From Arcobacter sp. (GTDB taxonomy: Bacteria; Campylobacterota; Campylobacteria; Campylobacterales; Arcobacteraceae): a stretch of DNA of 64,000 nucleotides. Under the pieces are notes generated by a model, which ran no database searches, was not told where the DNA came from, and saw only the letters and a list, made by a program, of their open reading frames with translations. Numbering within the stretch: the stretch's first letter is position 1; each line of letters opens with the position of its first letter. The stretch covers positions 1 to 64,000 of the forward strand of contig QKDL01000015.1 in the NCBI GenBank assembly GCA_003252105.1. Reading direction: 5' to 3'. A program made the position numbers and the translations under genes. Of this stretch, positions 56,763 through 64,000 are shown piece by piece.

Positions 56763-56795
56763 AAAGGTATTAGCAAATATTTTGCTAATACCTTT
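56763..56795 (-). terminator. Intrinsic terminator after hpf
   Basis: The arms AAAGGTATTAGCAAA and TTTGCTAATACCTTT form a 15-bp hairpin with a 3-base loop. On the minus strand it is followed by a T7 tract, just after the hpf stop codon and before der. Confidence 0.92.
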
Positions 56796-56814
56796 AAAAA
56801 ATATATTGTATATT

Positions 56815-57357
56815 TTAGTAAAGACCAAATTTACCCTCTTGGCTAGATTTGTATAATACTCTCATATTATCATCTTTATCATAGAATACTTTAAATGTAG
56901 CATCTGAAGCTTTTAATTCTTCTAACGCTTCTTCGATATCTATTGGTTTATAAGAAGATAATTTTACAGGAAAAATCTCAGACTCAAGTTTTTCTAATTC
57001 GTTAGCAATTTTATCTTCAATTTCAGAAGCTTCAACTTCAGTAAGCTTAGTAGCTTTGTGTCCAGTGATTTTATCATGGTGTCTTCTTAATACTTTTGAA
57101 ACTCTATCAACAGCGATGTCGATTGCAGCATATAAATCTTTATCTTTTTGTTTTACAACAACAGTATCTAAATGTGCAATATTTAAAGTGAATTCAAAAG
57201 TAAATGCTTTTCTTCCATTTTTTTCTTCTTGAGAAATAATTGCGTTTACAGATATAATATCTAAATTATATTTTTTGAAAATTTCAATTGAACTATTAAC
57301 ATAATCTTTAATAGGTTCAGTTAATTCTATGTGTCTTCCTACAATACTTGTATTCAT
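56815..57357 (-). CDS. hpf: Ribosome hibernation promoting factor, long form
   Basis: Binds the 30S subunit and brings two ribosomes together in stationary phase. The 180-aa protein has the N-terminal S30AE domain (1-100: IVGRHIELTEPIKDYV and DLYAAIDIAVDRVSKVLRRH) and the C-terminal dimerisation domain (about 120-180: PIDIEEALEELKASDATF and VLYKSSQEGKFGLY). The long form dimerises ribosomes without RMF. A strong AAAAGGAG site precedes the ATG, with an ATATAAT -10 about 20 bases upstream. Single-gene unit ended by a terminator. Confidence 0.96.
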   Translation of the reverse strand: MNTSIVGRHIELTEPIKDYVNSSIEIFKKYNLDIISVNAIISQEEKNGRKAFTFEFTLNIAHLDTVVVKQKDKDLYAAIDIAVDRVSKVLRRHHDKITGHKATKLTEVEASEIEDKIANELEKLESEIFPVKLSSYKPIDIEEALEELKASDATFKVFYDKDDNMRVLYKSSQEGKFGLY

Positions 57358-57463
57358 AACATACTCCTTTTGCTTAATAATAATTATATTTTAACATAAA
57401 TAAAATAAAAGTATGGGTAATTGATTATGATATAAAGAAAGAAGAATAAAAAATATGTTTTTT

Positions 57464-57486
57464 CAGTTATGCTTTATGCATAACTG
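57464..57486 (-). terminator. Hairpin at end of EF-hand gene
   Basis: The arms CAGTTATGC and GCATAACTG form a 9-bp hairpin (5-base loop) that covers the stop codon of the EF-hand gene. No T tract follows directly on the minus strand, so termination strength is uncertain. Confidence 0.45.
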
Positions 57487-58385
57487 AATGTAGAAGTTGA
57501 CTTATTTGATAAGTTATTTACATAAGTATTAAGTTCAGAGTTATTACTTTGAGAATTCATCATTTTCATAATATTTGAGAAATTACTCAAATCAATATTC
57601 TCTTCATTACCTTCTGAATTATATTTAATTGCATCAAGTAACATTTTAACACCATTTGCTAAATCATTATTTGTTGTAGTTGTTTGTGAACTTGTTGTAG
57701 TATCATCTTGTGTTTGAATACCATATGCAGCTTCTAACTCTTCTTGTGAAACTACGCCATCTTCATTTGTATCTAATGCTGAATATGTTTCATCATCTTC
57801 ACTTTCACTACTTCCTCCAGCTGACATTCCACCTCCTCCAGCTGGTGGCGGTGGTGGAGCCATTTGAGTTTCAGTTGAGCTAGATGCAACTTCATCAATT
57901 GCACTTGAAAGTTCATCTTCTGTTATTGAACCATCACCATTTGCATCTAAAGCTGAAAATTCATTTTCACTTAATATAGATACCTCTTCAGCACTTAATA
58001 ATGAATCTCCATCTGTATCATAAGCTGACATTAATTGTGATGCAAAATCACTACTTGCACCATTTAAATCCCCTTTTTGACCTGGAGGTGGTGGCATTTG
58101 TAATCCAAGTTCTGATAATAAAGAACCAAACTCTTGTGCAGAAGGCATAGAGTCTCCAAATTCATTTAGCTTACTATCTATTGCATTTGCAATCTCATTT
58201 TGAGTAACTAGTGAATCACTATCACTATCTAAACTACTAAATAAATCTTCACTTATTCCTAATTCATCTATACTTAAAGATGAATCACCATTTTTATCAC
58301 TTTGTGAGATAATATCTCTTGAAATATTGTTTGTAGGTGGAGTCATCATAACTGACATCATACTACTTGTTCCTATAGTGTTCAT
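57474..58385 (-). CDS. EF-hand calcium-binding protein
   Basis: A 303-aa protein with several EF-hand loops: DKNGDSSLSIDE, DSDSDSLVTQNE, DTDGDSLLSAEE, DANGDGSITEDE and DTNEDGVVSQEE, each with Asp/Asn/Ser at the metal-binding positions. A Pro/Gly-rich linker (MAPPPPPAGGGG) lies between. No signal peptide is present. The start is at 58385 because AGGAGG lies just before it; an earlier ATG in frame (58406) has no such site. It follows fliD on the same strand, at the end of the flagellar cluster, so calcium-linked control or export with the flagellum is possible but not shown. Confidence 0.85.
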   Translation of the reverse strand: MNTIGTSSMMSVMMTPPTNNISRDIISQSDKNGDSSLSIDELGISEDLFSSLDSDSDSLVTQNEIANAIDSKLNEFGDSMPSAQEFGSLLSELGLQMPPPPGQKGDLNGASSDFASQLMSAYDTDGDSLLSAEEVSILSENEFSALDANGDGSITEDELSSAIDEVASSSTETQMAPPPPPAGGGGMSAGGSSESEDDETYSALDTNEDGVVSQEELEAAYGIQTQDDTTTSSQTTTTNNDLANGVKMLLDAIKYNSEGNEENIDLSNFSNIMKMMNSQSNNSELNTYVNNLSNKSTSTFSYA

Positions 58386-58444
58386 GGAATCCTCCTTCAT
58401 CTTCAATAATTATACAATTTGTAAGTAAATAGAAAGTAACAAAA

Positions 58445-59776
58445 TTATGAATCACTATCGATTATTGCTTGAAGTGAAGCAAATTCATTTTCCATTTCAG
58501 TAATCAAAACTGTATAAGCAGCATATTGTTCAGACAATTGCTCATACTTTTCATCTAATCTTTCTGATTCTTCATCATAATAATCATTTAATTCTTCTAA
58601 ACCATCATCTAAATCATCTGTATAATTAGTCCATATACCATTTAATCCATCTAATGAATCTAGATATGTTTTCATTTGTGTAAATACACCTTCTTTTTCA
58701 GCATATCCAACAAACAACTCTTTTAAATCATCATAATTACTAGTAACTGCACTTGAAAGTTCAGTTTCATCTATTTGAATATATCCATCACTAAAAGTTA
58801 TTCCATATTTAAAAATATTTTCTTCGTCTTCTAAGCCATAGCTATTAAAGAACATATTTTTTATACTATTTAAAACCATTTTTATAGTAGTTGTATCTTC
58901 AAATGTTACAACATCTTCATCATCATTTGTTAATGTATATTTGTCTATTAAGTCTACTAATTCATTATACTTATCAGCAACTTCAATCAATGAATCAATT
59001 ATCAATGAACTATCTTGTTCTATTGAAATAGATGAATCACCCTCTGATAAAGCTGTAATAATTAAACCATTATCCATAGTAACTTTATTAGAAGATAAGT
59101 CATAATCTATACCATCAATTTGGGCTAATAGGTTTTGTGAGTTTAATACATGATTATCTTCATCTTCATATCCTAAATCTATACTATCTTGAGAAATAGT
59201 GATTTCATTTTGTGTACCTGCTGTCGCACTTTTTACTACTAATCTATAGGTATCATCATTAACCTCTTCTAAAGATACTTCAAAATCGGAATAATAACCC
59301 ATCTCTTCAACTAACTCTTCATAAGTTTTATCATCAGTTATAAACTCATGAGTTTCATCACCAACAGTGATTGTTAATGTTCCACTTGACATTGTTTCAG
59401 TTATATCACTAATCAAATTAGATTGATATACATCTTTTTGTGCTAATTGACTAACTGTTACGTTGATTGTTCCTGTATTTAGATTACTGGTGTCTGTAGC
59501 ATCAAAAGTTACTGATTCTCCTGATGTTGTTGCAACTACATCATCAAATACATTTGTATCACTTGTATATAAATCAAACGGTTTAACCAGTTCTAATAAT
59601 TCATCAAATAGTGCACTAAGTTCATCAGCTTGTGTTACTTCAATCTCTTTGTCTGCTATATCTTCAGTAATTGGGTCTAAAACTGATTCACTTTCTGCGG
59701 ATTTTAATTTAGTAATAAGTTCATCATTTAAACTTAAACTTCCATCACTTCCTAATCCTAATATTCCATTTGCCAT
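58445..59776 (-). CDS. fliD: Flagellar filament cap protein FliD
   Basis: Caps the growing filament and folds flagellin into place. The 443-aa protein has the FliD N-terminal domain (residues 1-100: ANGILGLGSDGSLSLNDELITKLKS, shown here as two parts around GSLS), a variable middle, and the C-terminal coiled-coil domain (about 380-440: YDEESERLDEKYEQLSEQYAAY) typical of the family. It follows flgK by 9 bases. Some FliD are longer; the length is on the short side but complete. Confidence 0.92.
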   Translation of the reverse strand: MANGILGLGSDGSLSLNDELITKLKSAESESVLDPITEDIADKEIEVTQADELSALFDELLELVKPFDLYTSDTNVFDDVVATTSGESVTFDATDTSNLNTGTINVTVSQLAQKDVYQSNLISDITETMSSGTLTITVGDETHEFITDDKTYEELVEEMGYYSDFEVSLEEVNDDTYRLVVKSATAGTQNEITISQDSIDLGYEDEDNHVLNSQNLLAQIDGIDYDLSSNKVTMDNGLIITALSEGDSSISIEQDSSLIIDSLIEVADKYNELVDLIDKYTLTNDDEDVVTFEDTTTIKMVLNSIKNMFFNSYGLEDEENIFKYGITFSDGYIQIDETELSSAVTSNYDDLKELFVGYAEKEGVFTQMKTYLDSLDGLNGIWTNYTDDLDDGLEELNDYYDEESERLDEKYEQLSEQYAAYTVLITEMENEFASLQAIIDSDS

Positions 59777-59785
59777 GATATCCTC

Positions 59786-61468
59786 CTACATTGCTAAAAG
59801 AGTTTCTAACATCTCATCAACTGCAGTTATCACTTTTGCATTTGCTTCATAAGCAGCTTGAAATTGCATTAGATAAATCATCTCTTCATCTGTATCAACT
59901 TTTGTTAGTTGGTCATATGTTGATTGCAAAGAGACTGTTATTGATTCTTGTGTTTCAAGTTTTAAACTTATGTTTTCTTTTTTCGAAGAAACATCCACTC
60001 TTAAACTTTGTAAAGCCTCACTAAATGATGATTTCTCACCAGTTGAACTAAAATTAAAGTCATCTTTCCATTGAATTGAAGCTAAGTAGTCTAAATCACT
60101 TTGCACAAGAGAATCTAGTGAACTTTCATTGAATGTTAGTGTAGATACTGAACTTCCAGAAAAGAGATTTAATAGATTTACTTCAGTTTGATCACTATAT
60201 GTTAAAGTATCAGAACTACCATATATATACTCATCATCTGATGTTTGAACATATGCTGAGGTTACATCTGATAACATAGAAGCTAAATCATTTAATACTG
60301 ATTTAAAATCACTTATATAGTTTAAACTATTATTTGTAGTTAAATTTTCAGTTAAAGCTTTTAAACTTCCTGATTCTAATTCAATCTCTTCATCTAAAAC
60401 TTCAATATGTAGATCATTTGTTGCTAAAGTAGAACTATTTTCATTTTTTTCTATGGATGTAGTATTATCTATAGTTATAGATAGATTAAATGCAGCCTCT
60501 TCTCCAGTAGTTTTTGATTCAATCACCAAATTTCCACTATCACTTAAAGATGCTTCAATATAATTTGCATAATTAGAATTTGTATTTATAGCATCAACTA
60601 TTTGCCTTTTTACATCATAATTATCACTACCTGTAACATCTATAGCTATATCTATAGAATAACTATTATTTAGATTTAGATTGATATTTGTTGAAGCTCC
60701 AAGATTATCATCATTTAATTGTGATGTTGTATAAACATTCTTTTGTGAGGTTGGAGATTCTACTACATTTAATTCATATGACATAAGATTATTATAAACA
60801 GCAGTTTGCCCTGCAATATCTAGATGATACCCATTGTCTGTATTAACTTCTATATCAACATATTGGGCTAATTGAGACTCTAATAAATCTCTTTTATCTA
60901 ATAAATCATTTGATTCACCATATTGTTGTATATCAGAATTTATATTTACTATTTGTTCTAATAGTAAGTTTACAGAATCAACTTGATCATAAGTTTCTTT
61001 AGTTAATGAATCCTCTAAATCCAACAAGTCATCATAAATACTTTGCATCTCTTGAACTAATATATTTGCACTACTTTCTACATTTGACTTGTAGATACTA
61101 TCACTAGAATCAGCTCTATAGTTTTCCAAATCTTCAAAAAAATTACTTAGAGATACAGATAAACCTGTTTCATCCGTTTCAGAAAAAATAGTTTCTGATA
61201 GATTGTATATATAGTCCAATTGTTCTAAATAAGACAATGAAGAATTTTCTTCATTTAGTTTTATTTTTATATATTCATTTGTTTGTCTTTCAACACTACT
61301 AATCTCTACACCACTTTGAAAATCATCAGAGAGAGACAACTCACTTAAGTTTGTTGTCCTTTTTATATAGCCTTGGGTATTTTCATTTGCAATATTATTT
61401 GAGACATTATCTACCGCAGTTTTAGAAACATTAAGCCCAGATAAAGCTATACCTAGTGCATTAACCAT
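59786..61468 (-). CDS. flgK: Flagellar hook-filament junction protein FlgK
   Basis: First of the two hook-filament adapters (HAP1). The 560-aa protein has the rod/hook N-terminal motif GLNVSKTAVDNVSNNIANENTQGY and the matching C-terminal helix (QFQAAYEANAKVITAVDEMLETLL, split by the A-Y-E-A-N core). The middle part is variable and rich in Ser/Thr/Asp. It follows the 125-aa gene by 11 bases. Confidence 0.95.
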   Translation of the reverse strand: MVNALGIALSGLNVSKTAVDNVSNNIANENTQGYIKRTTNLSELSLSDDFQSGVEISSVERQTNEYIKIKLNEENSSLSYLEQLDYIYNLSETIFSETDETGLSVSLSNFFEDLENYRADSSDSIYKSNVESSANILVQEMQSIYDDLLDLEDSLTKETYDQVDSVNLLLEQIVNINSDIQQYGESNDLLDKRDLLESQLAQYVDIEVNTDNGYHLDIAGQTAVYNNLMSYELNVVESPTSQKNVYTTSQLNDDNLGASTNINLNLNNSYSIDIAIDVTGSDNYDVKRQIVDAINTNSNYANYIEASLSDSGNLVIESKTTGEEAAFNLSITIDNTTSIEKNENSSTLATNDLHIEVLDEEIELESGSLKALTENLTTNNSLNYISDFKSVLNDLASMLSDVTSAYVQTSDDEYIYGSSDTLTYSDQTEVNLLNLFSGSSVSTLTFNESSLDSLVQSDLDYLASIQWKDDFNFSSTGEKSSFSEALQSLRVDVSSKKENISLKLETQESITVSLQSTYDQLTKVDTDEEMIYLMQFQAAYEANAKVITAVDEMLETLLAM

Positions 61469-61479
61469 AGTTTATCCTT

Positions 61480-61857
61480 TTAATATATTCTTAAAATATC
61501 TTCAAAATTAATAAGAATCTTTTCATTATCTAATACATATTTTTTATCAATTTCATCAAATCCAATTATTTCATGTGCAATTAAATAGATTACATCTTCA
61601 CTACTTGCATGAATTGAATTGATATTAAATTGTCTGTATCTCCCATCTAATGATTTACTTCCATCTTCAACTACCCTATCTATAATATTTATGATATTAA
61701 GCATAGTGATTTTTGAAACACTTTTTTTTATTTGACGTAATCTATTCTCGAAATCTTTAATTTGCTCATTCTCTTTGTTCTCATTTATAAATTGATTGCA
61801 TTTGATAACATTCTCTTCTATAAACTTAATCTCTTTTGTAGTGTTATTTACTGACAT
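61480..61857 (-). CDS. Unknown flagellar-cluster protein, 125 aa
   Basis: Not recognised. Residues 1-65 are helical and charged, and might form a coiled coil (KEIKFIEENVIKCNQFI). The rest is mixed alpha/beta (GRYRQFNINSIHASSEDVIYLIAHE). No signal peptide. It sits between flgL and flgK, where a FlgN-type export chaperone for FlgK/FlgL would fit, but the sequence does not look like FlgN. An export helper, or a regulator of late flagellar genes, is the best guess from position. Confidence 0.6.
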   Translation of the reverse strand: MSVNNTTKEIKFIEENVIKCNQFINENKENEQIKDFENRLRQIKKSVSKITMLNIINIIDRVVEDGSKSLDGRYRQFNINSIHASSEDVIYLIAHEIIGFDEIDKKYVLDNEKILINFEDILRIY

Positions 61858-61866
61858 ATTTAATCC

Positions 61867-63003
61867 TTATATATAATTTACTAGTGATAGTGAATTTAGT
61901 TTTGAAATTGTTGAATATAAAGCTGAAAAAGTAAGCTCTAATGATTGGGCTTTTATTGATGCTTCTGTTAAATCAGCACTAGCTGTTTGCTCATAAAAAA
62001 TATTAAAGCTAGTATATTTTGCTGACAGTGAAGTTGCTGCTGTTTCTATAATAGAGTTTCTACTACCTAGTTTTGAGTGAGCTTCATTTATAGTGTTATA
62101 GGCATTTTCAATATCATCTAAACTAGAACTTAAAATCTCATTACTCTCTTCTTCACTGATACTATTTCCATTGGAGTCTTTTAGATTTAAACTATTGATA
62201 ATCTCATCAAGAAGTTCAAAGTAACTATGTTTAGTTTCAATCGTTTCATTTTGAGTATTTGTTAATGTATATTCTTGTGATGAAGAATCATAAGTAACAT
62301 CAATGTAATCACTTGTTTCATCGCCATTTTTGTACACTCTATCTGTGTTTATATTTCCATCTAAATCATAATCAACAAATTCCCAAGTATTATTTTGAGA
62401 ATCTATTAATAAATCATTATCAAGAAAAGTTAACTCTTCACCATTTGAAGCAGTAATAGTTGTATAATATAATATATCAACACCTGTAACTCCTTGGGTA
62501 GCATAAGAGTTTTCATCTACTAAAAGTTTTTTATTGTCTAAACTTCCATTGTAAACAATATTTCCATTACTAGATTCAACAAAAGCTTGTTTTGTTGAGT
62601 CTAGACCAGAGAAAAAGTAGTTATCTCCATCATTTTGGTTTGCATAGTTTAGCAATGATTCTTTATACGCTTCAAGTTCATTAGCTATAATCTTTTTATC
62701 ATCAGTCGTATTTGTATCATTTAATGCCAATAAAACTTTTGAATTGACTGTATCCATGATATCTTTCATTTGACTAATAGTGCTATCTGAAGATTCATTG
62801 TATAAAGTTGAAGTATCAATTTGAGTTTGAATTGATTCTAATCTATTCATTTTTGATTCTAAAGAGATAATCTCTTTAAATAAACTTGAATCATCACTAC
62901 CATTTTCTATAGCATTTCCAGTACTTAACTGATAATTGACTTTTGAACTTTGAGTATTTAAGATATTTAAATAGTATAAACTATTAGATTCCAAACTAAC
63001 CAT
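61867..63003 (-). CDS. flgL: Flagellar hook-filament junction protein FlgL
   Basis: Second hook-filament adapter (HAP3), between FlgK and the filament. The 378-aa protein shows the flagellin-like N terminus (YYLNILNTQSSKVNYQLSTGNAIENGSDD, as two parts around QLSTG), the NQNDGDNYFFSG turn typical of FlgL/flagellin, and a C-terminal flagellin-like helix ending in SALYSTISKLNSLSLVNYI. Between flgE and the unknown gene, same strand. Confidence 0.9.
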   Translation of the reverse strand: MVSLESNSLYYLNILNTQSSKVNYQLSTGNAIENGSDDSSLFKEIISLESKMNRLESIQTQIDTSTLYNESSDSTISQMKDIMDTVNSKVLLALNDTNTTDDKKIIANELEAYKESLLNYANQNDGDNYFFSGLDSTKQAFVESSNGNIVYNGSLDNKKLLVDENSYATQGVTGVDILYYTTITASNGEELTFLDNDLLIDSQNNTWEFVDYDLDGNINTDRVYKNGDETSDYIDVTYDSSSQEYTLTNTQNETIETKHSYFELLDEIINSLNLKDSNGNSISEEESNEILSSSLDDIENAYNTINEAHSKLGSRNSIIETAATSLSAKYTSFNIFYEQTASADLTEASIKAQSLELTFSALYSTISKLNSLSLVNYI

Positions 63004-63015
63004 AATAAACTCCTA

Positions 63016-64000
63016 TTATCTTTTTAGTTGAATTAGGGTTTGTAAGATTGAATCTGCTGTTGTAATTGATTTAGAATTGGCCTCAAATGCTCTTTGATAA
63101 ACCATTAAATTAACTAAACTTTCACTTAAATCAGCTGTACTAAGTTCTAGTGTTTCAGCTTGAATACTTGCAGTACCTTCATTGTTAACACTAAATATTG
63201 GATCACCACTAGTTGCAGTTGCAGAAAGTAAGTTGTCCCCTTCTGGTTGTAATCCAATATCGTTTGTGAATAAAGCGATTGCAACTTGACCAATTGCAAA
63301 TGAAACACCATCCTGTTCCATATAAAGTACACCATTTTCATCAACACTAAATTCACCAAAGGCACTATCTGTTAATCCTAAAGTATCAAGTCTTAATTGT
63401 AATGATGATTGGGTTGTAGTTTGGTCTATTGTAGTAACTAATTGTAGAAATTCTGCATTTGCTCCACTACTAATACTATTGTTTTCATCTTTCTCTTTTG
63501 TATATGATGTTCCTCCATCATCAAATGATAAAATACCATTAAATTCTTCACCACTTTGTTTAGATTCAATCACTAAATGACCATTTATGATATCTGCTGA
63601 AACTAATGTACTTAATTCAGAATCTGTATTTATTGTATTAGCAAGATTTGCCATCAATTCTTCTTCAGTCGTAGTGGCAGTAGCAGTTACTGTTACAGTT
63701 GTTCCATCTATTGTATAAGAGATTGTATCTCCTGCATCTAAAGATAGTGTATTACTATTATCATCACTGTAAATATCAGTTGTGCTATAAATATCTCTTT
63801 GATTTCCTGTAACAACAGCTTTTAATGCTTCCATTGCAGTATCTACTGCTGCTTGACCTGTACCTTCTACTGCAACAGTTTCCAATGTACTTACACCAGC
63901 TACAGTTATAGTACCTGATACTTCCATCACATCACCAATGGTAAAAGAATCTCCAGGTATTAGTGATTCAATTTGAATTTTTCCATTGAATACATCATTT
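63016..64000 (-). CDS. flgE: Flagellar hook protein FlgE, C-terminal part (gene runs off the window)
   Basis: The frame stays open on the minus strand to the window end, so the N-terminal half is missing here; the GTG at 63930 is not a real start. The C-terminal end has the FlgE signature LVNLMVYQRAFEANSKSITTADSILQTLIQLKR, quoted here as two parts at the RAFEANS core. The visible middle is a variable hook domain rich in Thr/Ser/Asp. First gene seen of flgE-flgL-unknown-flgK-fliD-EF-hand. FlgG is the nearest alternative but lacks this tail length. Confidence 0.9.
   Translation of the reverse strand, partial: NDVFNGKIQIESLIPGDSFTIGDVMEVSGTITVAGVSTLETVAVEGTGQAAVDTAMEALKAVVTGNQRDIYSTTDIYSDDNSNTLSLDAGDTISYTIDGTTVTVTATATTTEEELMANLANTINTDSELSTLVSADIINGHLVIESKQSGEEFNGILSFDDGGTSYTKEKDENNSISSGANAEFLQLVTTIDQTTTQSSLQLRLDTLGLTDSAFGEFSVDENGVLYMEQDGVSFAIGQVAIALFTNDIGLQPEGDNLLSATATSGDPIFSVNNEGTASIQAETLELSTADLSESLVNLMVYQRAFEANSKSITTADSILQTLIQLKR

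Overview
The window comes from an AT-rich Campylobacterota chromosome, most likely an Arcobacter-type organism. The evidence is gene content and order. The block hobA-holB-folP with lysC and rppH matches the Helicobacter pylori arrangement as I remember it. The order metG, 71-aa protein, fbp, mobB, lipoprotein, slt-like, yggT, gltX resembles Campylobacter jejuni. A single-recombinase xerH, futalosine-pathway mqnC and a 6S RNA beside purD point the same way. These comparisons are from memory, not from a search.

Layout. 1-5.4 kb: the 3' part of a giant acidic repeat adhesin (Ig-like, cadherin-like and RTX-like repeats), broken by an apparent 1-base frameshift. 5.4-7.5 kb: an HD-phosphoesterase/polynucleotide-kinase fusion, tRNA-Glu, a probable cyclic-di-GMP-I riboswitch in front of an 80-aa membrane protein, and a 67-aa orphan. 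7.7-8.1 kb: a minus-strand tRNA operon (Gln, fMet, Met) with a perfect sigma70 promoter. 8.1-14.3 kb: ribBA, then oadG-oadA-oadB-pckA for oxaloacetate decarboxylation and PEP synthesis; oadA is split by an 8-bp tandem duplication. 14.4-19.8 kb: an S24 repressor, a Mur-like protein, metG, fbp and mobB. 19.9-26.6 kb: an ankyrin protein, a lipoprotein, and a run where Slt-like, GltX-like and M16-like proteins all lack catalytic signatures. 26.6-36.9 kb: mqnC, bamA, tyrA, folP-holB-hobA-lysC-rppH, hemW and prmC. 36.9-40.9 kb: an M3 peptidase, two unknown small genes, a dif-like site and xerH. 40.9-46 kb: a complete chemotaxis operon (cheY-A-R-D-B). 46-57.4 kb: pnp, a phosphoribosyltransferase, lptD, an RDD protein, purD, 6S RNA, hemD, a SulP transporter, der and hpf. 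57.4-64 kb: the flagellar axial cluster flgE-flgL-unknown-flgK-fliD-EF-hand protein, with flgE running off the window.

Working together: the Oad complex and PckA handle C4/C3 interconversion, with the Oad part coupled to sodium. Chemotaxis and flagellar genes supply motility, while the adhesin and the c-di-GMP riboswitch suggest a sessile/motile switch. The best candidates for something not well described are the c-di-GMP-controlled small membrane protein, the HD-Pnk end-healing enzyme, the row of pseudoenzymes at 22.4-26.6 kb, and the dif-like site directly in front of xerH.
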